A program made the translations under genes and the position numbers. Shown piece by piece: positions 51,101 through 61,452 of a stretch of 64,000 bases of DNA. Under the pieces are notes generated by a model. It saw nothing but the letters and a program-made list of their open reading frames with translations, did not search any database and was not told the origin of the DNA. Each line of letters opens with the position of its first letter. Position 1 is the first letter of the stretch. The stretch comes from CAVOKN01 sp963696505 (lineage in GTDB: Bacteria; Pseudomonadota; Gammaproteobacteria; Burkholderiales; Rhodocyclaceae), in NCBI GenBank assembly GCA_963696505.1, contig CAVOKN010000030.1, positions 1-64,000 on the forward strand, in the 5' to 3' direction.

Positions 51101-53057
51101 TTACTGCTGGGTGATGTTGATGGTGTTGCTGTGGCCGCCGAACTGGATCGCCGAGGCGCTGTGACCGGCGAGCGCACCGCCCGCGAAGTTGCCGGACTGA
51201 GTGATGTTCACGAGGTTTCTCTCTGCCAAGCTGCTGCCCTCATTGGTTTGGAGAACAAACGCATTGTGGCCGGCGCCGGTCTGCAGGATGTTGGCTTCGC
51301 CGTAGGTTCCGGACTGCACGGTGTTGGCCGTCTGGAAGCTACCTTCCTGGTTGATGTTTGCCACCAGGTTGTTCCCGGCGAGTTGCGAGGCCGAGGCAAA
51401 ACTGTTGAAGGCGTCATTGCCGCCGCCGAAGGGCACCACGCCCTGCTCGATCCTGACCGTGCTGTTCGAGACGCCGTCCTGAAGGACAAGGGCGTCGTTC
51501 GCGTTGCCCGTCTGCTGCACGACGGCACGCACGAGACCGGGACCGGTCAGGATCTGGTCGACGAAGGCGGTATTGCGGTTGCCGCGCTGCTGGACGTTGG
51601 CCCGGGTGTCGAAGACGTCGATCTGGCTCACGATCGCCTGGTTTTCAGTGCGGTTCTGCAGCACGTTGACCTGGGAGTCCTGCGCCGGAGCTGATCGATC
51701 TGCGCGAAGTTGGCCTCACCCTGCTGCCTCACCGTGACCAGCACGTTCTGCGAGTCGGTCTGGATCACGAAGGCGCTGTTGGTGTTGGCAGCGGGGTTGG
51801 TGGACTGCGTCACGTTGGCCTCGGCGTTGGTGGTGCCGGCTTGCTTGACGTCGGCGAAATTGCTGCCCAGCCCGTCCTGATTCACGGTGATGTGGCTGGT
51901 GGTGGCGGCGGTCTGGCCCACGTCGGCGGTGTTGCCGTCGCCCGACTGGATGACGCTCACCGTGCTGCCCGTCGTAGCGCTCTGGGCGCTGGTCGCGCTG
52001 TTGAGGGTGCCGCCCTGGGTGACCGTCGCGCTCGAGCCGGAGCTGTTGTTCTGGCTGACCGTCGCCGTACCGTCGTTGCCGGCCTGGGTGATGCCGATCG
52101 TATCGCCGTTCGAGGTGCCGCCCAGCACATCGCCCTGGCTTGCCGTGGCGAGGTTGCCCGATCCGCTCTGGCCGACCGTCACCTGGCTGCCGTTGGCGTT
52201 GGTCTGGGTGACGTCCGCCGTGTTGGCGGCGGCGGTCTGGGTCACGCTCACGGTGCTGGTGTTGGTGCCGGTCTGGATCGTCGTCGCGGTGTTGCCCGTC
52301 CCGTGCTGATCGACCGTGGCTCCCGAGTCGGTGCTGGCGGCCTGGGTCACGTCCGCGGTGTTGGTGCTCGCCGATCTGGCCGACGATGGCGCTGTTGCCC
52401 GTTCCGTCCTGGCTCACCGTTGCCGATTGCGCCGCGCCAGTTTGGCTTACAAAGCTGGTGTTGGCGGCGCCGGTCTGCGTCACCGTGGAACCGGTAATCG
52501 CGCTGGTGGCGTTCTGGAACACGGTGGCGGTGTTGCCGCCGCCGGGGCTGTCCTGGGTGACCGAGGCGGTGGTGTCGTCGGTGGTGTCCTGGGTGATGGT
52601 GGCCTGATTGTCGGCGCCATCCTGGTTAACCGTGGCTTCACTGGTCCGTGCGGCACCCTGGGATGATGGTCGCCGTCTGGCTGGCGCCGAACTGATTCAC
52701 CGTGGCGGTGCTGCCGTTCGTGCCATTGGTCTGACCGATCTTCGCGTTGTTCCCGCTGCCGGACTGAAAGATGTTGGCATCGGCGTCGGAATCCGCCTGG
52801 TCGGCCGTGGCGGTGTTGTTGGCGCCGTCCTGCGAGATGGACATGGCGGAGTTACCCGCGCTGAGCTGGCTGGCGGTCGCCTTGTTGCCGGTGCCAACCT
52901 GACCAATGCCGATCACGGCGAGGGGCGAGTCGGACTGCACGACATCGATGGTGTTGCCGCTTCCGGATTGCAGAGCATCGGCGGTCGATTGGGCAAGGGC
53001 GGAGCCGGCGAAGGCCATGCTCACGGCGAAGGACAGCACTGACAATTTGAATTTCAT
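51101..53057 (-). CDS. csgA: Oversized major curlin, CsgA-like (three one-base frameshifts)
   Basis: About 650 residues after correction near 52663, 52367 and 51690. Signal peptide MKFKLSVLSFAVSMAFAGSA with cleavage after ALA. The rest is about 40 or more curlin-like units of the form Q-x-G-x-x-N-x-A-x-V-x-Q (e.g. QSGSGNTIDVVQ, QDGTGNSAIVGQ). Typical CsgA is about 150 residues with five units. It lies 58 bp downstream of csgB and is followed by a strong terminator. Inferred role: structural amyloid subunit. Confidence 0.85.
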
Positions 53058-53115
53058 GACTCTCTCTCCTGTATGAAAACGCAAGGGCGCTGATTTACCG
53101 TGTGGTTCCCGACCC

Positions 53116-53671
53116 CTAAAACTGAACCACCCGGGCAATATTGCCGTCGCCGCTTTGGGTGACGACGACGTTGAAACCGGTTCCCGTCTGCTGTACGTCG
53201 GCGGTATTGAAGCTGCCGAACTGCTCCACCAGCGCGCTGTTGAGCGCGCCGGTCTGGGTCACGTTGGCCACGTTGTTCAGCCCCGACTGGGTCAGCGTGA
53301 TCAGGTTCTCGCTGCCGATCTGGGCGAGCAGCGCCTGGTTCAGCTCGCCGCTCTGCGAGGCGAAGATGCGGTTCAGGGCATCGGCCTGGCTGGCGTTGAA
53401 GGTGTTGCCGCTGCCGGTCTGCACCAGTTGCAACGAACTGGCGCAGGCCGGACTGCAGGATGTCCGCCGTGTTGTCGTTGCCGATCTGGGTGATGAGCGC
53501 GGTCTGCGCCGTCACCGGCACGATCTCCGGCGGCGGCAGCTCCGGCCCGGCCAGGTCGGCAGGCGGCGCCGCCTGCGCCCACGCCAGCAGCGGCAGCCAG
53601 AGTGCCGCGACGACGGCCGCCCTCAGGACTGCAAGCACATTCCGCCGGCCATGCGCGAAACGAAGCTTCAT
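53116..53671 (-). CDS. csgB: Curli nucleator, CsgB-like (one-base frameshift)
   Basis: About 184 residues after removing one base near 53440. N-terminal signal (VLAVLRAAVVAALWLPLLAW) followed by a Pro-rich linker, then curlin units (LITQIGNDNTADILQSG, LNNVANVTQTGALNSALVEQ). It is immediately upstream of the major curlin and starts 3 nt after csgG, so it is co-translated. Calling it B rather than A rests on position and size. Confidence 0.82.
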
Positions 53672-53674
53672 CGC

Positions 53675-54574
53675 TCAGCCCCTCTCCTGTTCGGTGCGCT
53701 TGGCATCGGCTTCGTCGATCTCGTTGCCGTACTCGTTCAGTTCCTTGAGGTAGGCCTGGATCACGGGCGAATTGAGCTGGCTTTCGTCCTTGAGCGCCCA
53801 GGCGCGGTCCTTGAGTCCCTGCACCACCAGATGGATGACACCGGCCTCGATCGCCTCCTTGACGCAGAGCTGGGAGGGTTCGTTGCGCGTGTAGCCCGCC
53901 TCGAGTTCCAGCAGCTTCTTGAAGCTCACGAACTGGAACACGCCGGAATTCAACTGGTAGGAGTAGATGGTCTTGGTGGTGGATACGCTGTTGAGGACCT
54001 GGCCGGTGCGGATGTCGATCGTGCGCAGATTGATCGTCACCTGGTCGACCCGGTACTGCGTGGACAGGCCGATGCCGAGGTAGCGCGCACCGGCGCCGCC
54101 AGTGCGCACATTGGATTCGTAGGCGAGGATGCCGCCCTCGATGATGACGGTGGCCGGCATCAGCGCGGGGATCTGCACCGCGGACTTGTCCTGGGGCGTC
54201 TCCAGGGCGCGGATGATCTTGCGCTCGGTGAGCAGGTTCTGCAGGTTCTCGCGCTCGACGGGAATGAACCAGCTGGAATCCCGCAGCGCCTTGACCAGCA
54301 TCGAGGCCGCGCCCTGGGTCACCGCCGTCGAGAAGGAACTGTCGGGCGTGGGCTTGTACTGGCCGGTCTGGTCGCGAAATCCGTAAACGCCGACCACGAT
54401 CTTGCCTTTGGGCTCGGGCAGATGCAGCAGGTCGCGGGTGCTCTTCGAGGCCGGTGTCAGCCGCGCCTGCCCGCTGACCTCGGCCGGCGGCTGGTGCGCG
54501 CAGCCGGCCAGTGCGGCGACCGCCAGGGCGGCAAGGACGACCGCGAGTGAGCTCGATGGGTGTCGGGTGGTCAT
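53675..54574 (-). CDS. csgG: Curli secretion channel lipoprotein CsgG
   Basis: 299 residues. Lipobox ALAGC (Cys25). IVVGVYGFRDQTGQYKPTP, VERENLQNLLTERKIIR and GGILAYESNVRTGGAGARYL are CsgG hallmarks; nine copies form the outer-membrane pore. It lies 4 nt after csgF. No frameshift was seen. Confidence 0.96.
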   Translation of the reverse strand: MTTRHPSSSLAVVLAALAVAALAGCAHQPPAEVSGQARLTPASKSTRDLLHLPEPKGKIVVGVYGFRDQTGQYKPTPDSSFSTAVTQGAASMLVKALRDSSWFIPVERENLQNLLTERKIIRALETPQDKSAVQIPALMPATVIIEGGILAYESNVRTGGAGARYLGIGLSTQYRVDQVTINLRTIDIRTGQVLNSVSTTKTIYSYQLNSGVFQFVSFKKLLELEAGYTRNEPSQLCVKEAIEAGVIHLVVQGLKDRAWALKDESQLNSPVIQAYLKELNEYGNEIDEADAKRTEQERG

Positions 54575-54578
54575 GTCT

Positions 54579-55025
54579 CTACGGTGTCGCGACGGGCGGC
54601 GGCGCGATGCTGAACACGGTGCTCTGGCCGGTCGCGTCGGTGGTGGTCACTCCGAGAACGCCGTCGGCGCCCTCGACGATGTCCACGGTGAAATCGCCGA
54701 AGGTGAAGTTGCCCGTGCGAAAGCTACCGTCCGGGTTGAACAGCGTCCCGGTGGCATTGCGGGCAAGGGCACTCAGGATCGATCGCTGGAGCGTTTCGTT
54801 GAATTGCTGCAGCGGCGTCTTCTGGTTTGAAAGACCCGCATCCGGATCCTTCTTGTTGTTCTGCGCCTGGGCGTTGTTGAGCAGCACCGGGCCGTTGAGC
54901 GGGTTGCCGCCGAACGCCGGATTGACCGGCGTATAAACGAGTTCCGTCGCCCGCGCGGCGCCGGCAGACAGGCCGACCGCGAGCGCAACCCAGGACAGCA
55001 CGGATCCAGACAATCTCAACGTCAT
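54579..55025 (-). CDS. csgF: Curli assembly protein CsgF
   Basis: 148 residues with a signal peptide (ALAVGLSAGAARA). The N-terminal ELVYTPVNPAFGGNPLNG is the conserved segment that plugs into CsgG. The C-terminal half is a soluble head. It links the CsgG pore to CsgB. It starts 12 bp after csgE. Confidence 0.94.
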   Translation of the reverse strand: MTLRLSGSVLSWVALAVGLSAGAARATELVYTPVNPAFGGNPLNGPVLLNNAQAQNNKKDPDAGLSNQKTPLQQFNETLQRSILSALARNATGTLFNPDGSFRTGNFTFGDFTVDIVEGADGVLGVTTTDATGQSTVFSIAPPPVATP

Positions 55026-55037
55026 TCGAATGTTCTC

Positions 55038-55487
55038 CTAGATCTCGTCGGGGCCAACGTCCGGCTCCTTGATCAGCAGCCGCTGTACGTCCGCCTCCAC
55101 GACATTCTGGTAGGCGGTCTCCACCGCCTGCTCGCCGACGGCCTTGATGTCGGCGCGCCCCGGGAAGACGAAGGTCTGGAACACCTTCCTGTTGGAATAC
55201 TCGATCCAGATCAGGCTTCCCCAGCGCGCAGAGGGCTTTTCGTGAATGCCGAGGGAATAGCGGTCGGTGCCCGGCTTGTCGGACCACTGGGTCACGAATT
55301 CGCGGTAGAAGCGCTGGCCGACGAAGCTCACCGTCTGATTGGTGATGACTCCGGCGTAGATTTCCTGAAGAAATCCCGGCTGCCGGCGTTCGCCGTTGAA
55401 CGGTCCTTCCGCCGCGAGGGTGGGAGCCTCGGGAAGGAACGCGGCGACTGCCAGTAACGCTGCCCACCGTCGTTGCCAACGGTTCAC
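55038..55487 (-). CDS. csgE: Curli specificity factor CsgE
   Basis: 149 residues. It starts at a GTG (55487) with AAAGGA 7 nt upstream. A signal peptide (LLAVAAFLPEAPTLA) precedes the CsgE core TNQTVSFVGQRFYREFVTQW and SLIWIEYSNRKVFQTFVFPG. It is a periplasmic adaptor capping CsgG. It is first gene of the operon. No csgD-like activator lies nearby. Confidence 0.93.
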   Translation of the reverse strand: MNRWQRRWAALLAVAAFLPEAPTLAAEGPFNGERRQPGFLQEIYAGVITNQTVSFVGQRFYREFVTQWSDKPGTDRYSLGIHEKPSARWGSLIWIEYSNRKVFQTFVFPGRADIKAVGEQAVETAYQNVVEADVQRLLIKEPDVGPDEI

Positions 55488-56182
55488 TGACGGGTCCTTT
55501 ATTTATCGATGCTCTTGTTATATCCGCCGCCGCTGGAGGAAACATCCTTCCGGCAGGCAGGCGTCCAAGTCTCTCGCTGGGGAGGGTGGCGGTGGAGACC
55601 TCGCATGCTGCGCGGAGGGTCGCCTTCGCCGAGCAGGCAAGGTGCCTATTGCCGCACCCCGACTTTGCCCGCTCTCCCTGCTTTCTTGTACGCGATCTGT
55701 GTCGCGTGCCGAAACACTGAACGCAACGACCATGCCACCCGCCATTCCCCCACCGCTTTCCTTGGTGGAAATCGCTCCGGGCAGCCGCAGCCAAACTCCA
55801 CTGGCATGTTTCGGAAGACTTACAAAGCGGCGCCGGAACGAGGATGCAGGCGGCGAAGAAGGCCTTCGGCATGGGCGGCGCTAGAGTGTTTCGGGACGGA
55901 ATTGCTGGCAGGCAGGACGCCCGTCTTTGCCGGGGGGATGACGGCCAATGGTTGGGGTGCCACCCCAAAGGTGGGGGAAAATTCCGTGACATAGTTCCGG
56001 CAGTGGGGAGAAACCCCGTGCAGTATTTCCGCGGCATCGGCCCCCCCCGCGGCACGACGACGTCCGCGGGCTCGCCCAAGCGGCACCCGGATCGAGACGG
56101 TGGGCGCGCGGGCTATAATCTCCGCCCTGTGCCACCACGCCGCCCTCGTGCATCCGGCCCTCGCCGACCTGCCACCACGCCC
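55488..56182. other. Intergenic region between csgE and purC (divergent)
   Basis: About 695 bp with no supported gene. On the csgE side a TATAAC lies near 55535 (minus strand) without a good -35, a weak promoter candidate. In the middle, around 55960, are short GGGG/CCCC inverted runs. The far end holds the purC promoter. Frames open here have no ribosome-binding sites or recognisable sequence. Confidence 0.4.
56091..56119 (+). promoter_or_regulatory. Probable purC promoter
   Basis: A perfect -10, TATAAT at 56114-56119, about 64 bp before the purC ATG. The -35 is weak (TCGAGA-like, 16 bp upstream). A consensus -10 is uncommon in this GC-rich DNA, which supports the call. Confidence 0.5.
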
Positions 56183-57064
56183 ATGGATCCCTTGTTCGAA
56201 TCCTCCCTATCGAGTCTGCCGCTGCTCGGCCGCGGCAAGGTGCGCGACATCTATGCCGTGGACGAGGCGCGCCTGCTGATCGTTACCACCGACCGCCTGT
56301 CGGCCTTCGACGTGATCCTGCCGGACCCGATTCCCGACAAGGGGCGGGTGCTGACCGCGGTTTCCAGCTTCTGGTTCGCGCGCCTGGCGCACGTGGTCCC
56401 CAATCACCTCACGGGCATATCCCCGGAGTCGGTGGTCCGGGGCGAAGCCGAGCGCGCCCAGGTAAGCGGCCGCGCGATCGTCGTCAAGCGCCTCGCGCCA
56501 CTGCCGATCGAGGCGGTGGTGCGCGGCTACCTGATCGGCTCCGGCTGGAAGGACTACCTGGCGAGCGGGGCGGTGTGCGGCATCGCGCTGCCCGCCGGCA
56601 TGAAGCAGGCCGGGCGCCTGCCGCAGGCGCTGTTCACCCCCGCCACCAAGGCGGAGGCCGGCGCCCACGACGAGAACATCGACTTCGCCGCGGTCGAGAA
56701 ACGGGTCGGTGCAAGCCTGGCGTCCCAGGTGCGCGACGCCGCGCTGCGCCTCTACACCGAGGCCGCCGCCTACGCCCTGGAGCGGGGCATCATCATCGCC
56801 GACACCAAGTTCGAGTTCGGCCTCGATGGGGCCGGCACGCTGCACCTGATCGACGAGGCCCTGACCCCGGATTCTTCCCGCTTCTGGCCGATGGACCAAT
56901 ACCGCGAAGGCAGCAGCCCGCCCTCCTTCGACAAGCAGTACGTGCGCGACTACCTGGAAACCCTGGACTGGAACAAGCAGGCACCGGGGCCGCGCCTGCC
57001 GGCGGAAATCCTCGCCCGCACCAGCGAGAAGTACCGCGAGGCGCTGGCGCGCCTGACGGCATGA
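56183..57064 (+). CDS. purC: SAICAR synthetase
   Basis: 293 residues. GRGKVRDIYAVDEARLLIVTT, RLAPLPIEAVVRGYLIGSGW, HDENIDF and IADTKFEFGLD are family signatures. It converts CAIR and aspartate to SAICAR in purine synthesis. In related genomes purC often follows fba; here the curli operon lies between them. Confidence 0.96.
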   Translation: MDPLFESSLSSLPLLGRGKVRDIYAVDEARLLIVTTDRLSAFDVILPDPIPDKGRVLTAVSSFWFARLAHVVPNHLTGISPESVVRGEAERAQVSGRAIVVKRLAPLPIEAVVRGYLIGSGWKDYLASGAVCGIALPAGMKQAGRLPQALFTPATKAEAGAHDENIDFAAVEKRVGASLASQVRDAALRLYTEAAAYALERGIIIADTKFEFGLDGAGTLHLIDEALTPDSSRFWPMDQYREGSSPPSFDKQYVRDYLETLDWNKQAPGPRLPAEILARTSEKYREALARLTA

Positions 57065-57185
57065 CCGGAGAGATCAGGGGCGATGCGAACTCGCCCGCAA
57101 GAAACGTGTTCCAAGCAGGACACGCTCAACAACCCGCACCACAGAACGCTGCGCCCCTTGTTCTTCGTCGCCCGCCAACATCGCC

Positions 57186-59238
57186 ATGAACCCGCTCATC
57201 GACTTCTCCGGCCTCCCCCGCTTCGACCTCGTCCAGGCCGACCACGTCAAACCCGCCATCTCGGAACTGCTGCTCGCGAACCGCGACCTGGTGGAAAAGC
57301 TGGGCGACGATGCCCTTGCGCCCACCTGGGACAACTTCGTCGCCCCGCTCACCGACGGCAACGAGCACCTGTCGCGAGCCTGGGGCATCGTCGGCCACCT
57401 GCACGCGGTGAACGATGTGCCGGAATGGCGCGAGGCCTACAACGGCATGCTGCCCGAGGTCACGCGCTTCTATTCCGAACTGGGCCAGAACCTGAAGCTG
57501 TTCAGCAAGTTCAAGGCGATCAAGGCGGGCCCCGCCTACGCCGGCTTCAGCCAGGCGCAGAAGCGGATCATCGACAACGAGATCCGCGACTTCAGGCTTT
57601 CCGGCGCCGAACTGCCGGAAGATCGCAAGCCCCGCTTCCAGCAGATCCAGGAAGAGCTGGCCGCGCTGGCGGCGCGCTTCCAGGAAAATCTGCTCGATGC
57701 CACCAACGCGTTCGCGCGCCACGTGGCGGACGAGGCGGAGCTTGCCGGCATCCCCGACGACGCGCGCCAGGCCGCCCGCAACGCCGCTGAGAAGGAAGGC
57801 AAGGCAGGGTGGAAGTTCACCCTGCACGCGCCGTCCTACCTGCCCGTCATGCAGTACGCCGATAGCCGGTCACTGCGCGAGGCCATGTACCGCGCCCACG
57901 CCACCCGCGCCTCGGAGGCGGGCAAGCCCGAGTGGGACAACTCCGATCTGATCGGCAAGATACTCAGGCTGCGCGCCGAGGAAGCGAACATGCTCGGCTA
58001 CCGCAATTTCGCCGAAGTCTCGCTGGTGCCCAAGATGGCCGAGACGCCGGACCAGGTGCTGGCCTTTCTGCGCGAGTTGGCCGGCAAGGCGCGGCCCTTC
58101 GCCGAGAAGGACCATGCCGAACTGAAGGACTTCGCGCGCAGCGAACTGGGCCTGACGGATCTCCAGTCCTGGGACATCGCCTACGCCTCGGAGAAGCTGC
58201 GCGCAGAAGCGCTACGCCTTCTCCGAGCAGGAAGTGAAGCAGTATCTGCCCGAGCCCAAGGTGCTCGCCGGCCTGTTCCGCGTGATCGAATCGCTCTATG
58301 GTGTCAGCATCGCCCCCGATACGGCACCGGCATGGCACGCGGATGTGCGCTTCTTCCGCATCAACCGCAATGGCAGTCTGGTGGGCCAGTTCTACCTCGA
58401 CCTCTACGCCCGCGACACCAAGCGCGGCGGCGCCTGGATGGACGAGGCGATCACCCGCCGCAGCACCAGTTGCGGCATCCAGACGCCGGTCGCCTATCTG
58501 AACTGCAACTTCTCCGCGCCCCTGGGCGGCAAGCCGGCGCTGTTCACCCACGACGAAGTCATCACCCTGTTCCACGAATGCGGCCACGGCCTGCACCACC
58601 TGCTGTCGCAGGTGGACGAACTGGCGGTCTCGGGGATCCACGGCGTCGAGTGGGACGCGGTGGAACTGCCTTCCCAGTTCATGGAGAACTTCTGCTGGGA
58701 ATGGGACGTGCTGCGGGAGATGACCGGGCACGCCGACACCGGCGCCGCGCTGCCGCGCGAACTGTTCGACAAGATGCTGGCGGCGAAGAACTTCCAGAGC
58801 GGCCTGCAGACCCTGCGCCAGATCGAGTTCGCGCTTTTCGATCTGCGCCTGCACCACGACTTCGACGCCGCCGGTGCAAGCGGCGCCTCCCAGGTGCTGA
58901 CTTTGCTGGAGCAGGTGCGCGACGAAGTGGCAGTGCTGCGCCCGCCGTCGTGGAACCGCTTTCCCCACAGTTTCTCCCACATCTTCGCCGGCGGCTATGC
59001 AGCCGGCTACTACAGCTACAAATGGGCCGAGGTGCTGTCCGCCGATGCCTACGACCTGTTCGAGGAAACCGGACGCAACAGCGGCTCGGTGCTGGACCCC
59101 CTCACCGGCGAGCGCTTCTGGCGCGAGATCCTCGCCGTTGGCGGCAGCCGGCCGGCGCTGGACTCCTTCAAGGCCTTCCGCGGCCGCGAGCCGCAGGTCG
59201 ATGCCCTGCTGCGGCACAGTGGTATGATCCCTGCGTGA
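57186..59238 (+). CDS. prlC: Oligopeptidase A, M3 metallopeptidase (one-base frameshift)
   Basis: About 683 residues after removing one base near 58204 (EKLRQKRYAFSEQE). Zinc site HECGHGLHHLL with downstream E; LNCNFSAPLGGKPALFTHDE and AGGYAAGYYSYKWAEVLSAD are typical. It is a cytoplasmic peptidase that degrades signal peptides and short peptides. An uncorrected frame would run on into the next gene and give a false fusion of about 863 residues. Confidence 0.94.
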
Positions 59239-59258
59239 CTTCTCGCGGGAGCGAAACC

Positions 59259-59777
59259 ATGAGCCTGCGCACCATGACCCCCCTGGCCCTTGTGCTGCTG
59301 GCGCTGCCCTGCGCGGCCGCCGCCCAGACCGTCTACCAATGGACCGAAAAGGACGGCGCCGTCAACTACGCCGACCAGCCCCCCCCCAAGGACGTCAAGA
59401 CCGTACGCGAGAAGCGCCTGGGCGGGGCCAACCTGATCGAGACCAGCGTGCCGTCCTATTCCATGAGCAAGGCACAGAAGGACTTTCCGGTCACCCTGTA
59501 CACCGCTCCGAATTGCGATTCCGAATGCAAGTCGGCGCGCGAATTCCTCGCCCGGCGCGGCATCCCTTACGCGGAAACGCCGGTCGATGCCGACAATGCG
59601 GCAAAGTTCAAGCAGACCTTCGGCGGCAGCGATGTCTTCGTGCCCTCGCTGAGCGTCGGCAGTCAGAATCAGCGGGGTTTCGAGGAATCGGGATGGACCC
59701 GGCTGCTCGACGAGGCGGGCTATCCCAAAGTCGTCGCGGGCGGCGGCAAGCCTGCTCCAGCTTCGAAGGGACAATAG
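59259..59777 (+). CDS. DUF4124-glutaredoxin-like secreted protein
   Basis: 172 residues. Signal peptide (LALVLLALPCAAAAQ). DUF4124 (VYQWTEKDGAVNYADQPPP) is followed by a thioredoxin-fold domain (VTLYTAPNCDSECKSAREFL, with a C-x-x-x-C motif rather than CxxC). It starts 20 nt after prlC. Inferred role: periplasmic redox or metal-related protein; substrate unknown. Confidence 0.85.
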   Translation: MSLRTMTPLALVLLALPCAAAAQTVYQWTEKDGAVNYADQPPPKDVKTVREKRLGGANLIETSVPSYSMSKAQKDFPVTLYTAPNCDSECKSAREFLARRGIPYAETPVDADNAAKFKQTFGGSDVFVPSLSVGSQNQRGFEESGWTRLLDEAGYPKVVAGGGKPAPASKGQ

Positions 59778-59810
59778 GCCAGGTACGCCGCGGCCGCATC
59801 TGCAACGGAT

Positions 59811-59835
59811 CCCACCGGACCTGCGCGCCGGTGGG
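59811..59835. other. Hairpin after the DUF4124 gene
   Basis: Stem CCCACCGG / CCGGTGGG with a 9-nt loop and no T-run. It marks the probable end of the prlC unit. Confidence 0.4.
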
Positions 59836-60626
59836 CCGCTCACAGGCGCAGGCTTTTCACTGCAGCGCCGTCCTCCAGGGACTGACTCTTGAAGCGCGGG
59901 TGCCCACGCGCAGCAGCGGGGCAAGCTCGGCGCGTGGCCTGCCTCGCAGTACCAGGAGTCGAACGCTGGTGGCGATCCTCGATGGCCTGCACTTCGGCCG
60001 CAAGCGGCTGGTCCGAGGCCGGTTGGACATCGATCGTCCGCTCGTAACACGATGCATCGATCGATGTCTGCAAGGCAGGGAGCGAGGGAAGTCGTGACGG
60101 TGTCGTCCAAGCTCCAGGTGGTCAAGCCGTGCGGTGGCTTCGCGAGCTGCGATCCCTCGTGCCCGCGGAAAGCGACTTGCTGTTTCCTAAGCCGGACGAG
60201 CCGGAACCAAACAGGGGTTACGACTAACGCCTGACCGATGATGGGGAGATTGACCATGGGTACGTCGACATTGGAAGAGCGCTACGCGGCGAATCTGCAT
60301 GGTGTGTTGTCCTGTTTTGATCGAATCATCAAGCAAGTCGAGCTGCACGTCCTTGGCCTTGTTCCAGAGCTTGAGCACGATGGCATCGTGCCGACCGACA
60401 CGTACGGCGAAAAATGAGCCCTGCCGTGCGTGCGTCGCCGGGCCTGTCGGTCCCTTGAAGTCTTGGCAGAGCCCAAGTTGCGCCACCACGTCCAGCGGCG
60501 CGAGACAAGCCGTTTCGACTGTCGCTGTTGCTCGCAAGTCGTCGGAGTCAAGCGGGCGGACGTCGCCCGACCGTTGGCCTCTCGTCCGAAGCGAAGACGA
60601 TTTTTCGGACACGCCGGGACGTAGGC
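59836..60626. other. Degenerate region without an intact gene
   Basis: About 790 bp of mixed codon character. A short plus-strand frame from 60256 reads MGTSTLEERYAANLHGVLSC, which resembles the start of a protein family often seen near mobile DNA, then loses sense. A minus-strand frame around 60310-60560 has coding-like third-position GC but no recognisable product. I read it as decayed mobile DNA next to the AbiE genes. No function is assigned. Confidence 0.35.
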
Positions 60627-60658
60627 GCGTTAAAAGAAGTTGGTTGTATTTTTAACGC
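60627..60658 (+). promoter_or_regulatory. Inverted-repeat operator upstream of abiEi
   Basis: GCGTTAAAA (60627-60635) and its exact reverse complement TTTTAACGC (60650-60658), separated by 14 bp, 19 bp before the antitoxin ATG. AbiEi antitoxins are known to bind inverted repeats in their own promoter and repress it; this site fits that role. Confidence 0.6.
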
Positions 60659-60677
60659 CTTGGGGGCACACTCAGCC

Positions 60678-61439
60678 ATGCCCACTCGAAGCCCGAGCAC
60701 GGCGACCCGCCGAACAGCCGCACTCCCCGCAAAGAGGCCTCGCCCTCCATCGCGGCAAGCAGTCGCGCCCTCGCAGGCGCCAAGCATCGCCCAAGAGATT
60801 GGCCGGCGCATCGCCAAAGCCAGCAAAACCAACCCGGCGCGCGTGCACACGCCGTTCGACTTCCTCGACCTGGGCTCACCCCACAGCGTGGGCATGACGC
60901 TGATGCGCCTGGTTCGCAGCGGTGCTTTGCGCCGCCTGGCGCGCGGCCTTTACGACGTGCCTCGCCAGCATCCCCTGCTCGGTGAACTGCAACCCACCGC
61001 CGACGAGATCGCGCAAGCGCTGTCGCGCCGCGACGGTGCCTGGGTGCAGCCTGCGCAGGCCATGGCCGCCAACCTGCTGAACTTGTCGGAACAAGTGCCC
61101 GCGCGTGCCCTCTACGAAACCGATGGCCCGAGCCGCACCGTGAAGGTCGGCTCGCTGACCGTACAGCTCAAGCATCGACCGCCACGCCAAGTGCGCAGCG
61201 CCGGCCCGATGAGCAACCTCGTCTTCGCGGCACTGCGCAGCGTGGGCAAGGCGAACGTCAACGAGGCCCGGGTCGCGCATCTGCGCGAGACGCTGTCGGC
61301 GAAAGACCGCGCAGCCTTGTTGAAAGACCTGCCGCTGGCACCTGCCTGGATGCACCCGCATCTTCGATTCATCGCAGCACCGCAGCAGCGACTCGATCCC
61401 TCGGCGAAGGCAACAAAGCGGCACAAGCAAGCCGCATGA
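60678..61439 (+). CDS. abiEi: AbiEi-type antitoxin (DUF6088)
   Basis: 253 residues from the ATG at 60678; the frame is open further upstream, but that part crosses the operator. A basic N-terminus precedes a winged-helix region (DLGSPHSVGMTLMRLVRSGA, LRRLARGLYDVP) and a C-terminal antitoxin domain. It is the DNA-binding antitoxin of a type IV toxin-antitoxin pair. The toxin gene follows after 13 bp. Confidence 0.87.
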   Translation: MPTRSPSTATRRTAALPAKRPRPPSRQAVAPSQAPSIAQEIGRRIAKASKTNPARVHTPFDFLDLGSPHSVGMTLMRLVRSGALRRLARGLYDVPRQHPLLGELQPTADEIAQALSRRDGAWVQPAQAMAANLLNLSEQVPARALYETDGPSRTVKVGSLTVQLKHRPPRQVRSAGPMSNLVFAALRSVGKANVNEARVAHLRETLSAKDRAALLKDLPLAPAWMHPHLRFIAAPQQRLDPSAKATKRHKQAA

Positions 61440-61452
61440 ACACGCCTGCACG

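Noticed and set aside
57186..59777. An 863-residue peptidase-glutaredoxin fusion
   Set aside because: A one-base insertion near 58204 diverts the M3 peptidase frame. The true C-terminal half with the zinc site is in another frame and ends at 59238; the DUF4124 protein starts separately at 59259 with a signal peptide.
60187..60612. A 141-residue minus-strand gene
   Set aside because: Part of it has coding-like third-position GC, but it has no recognisable family or ribosome-binding site and lies in a region that looks decayed on both strands.
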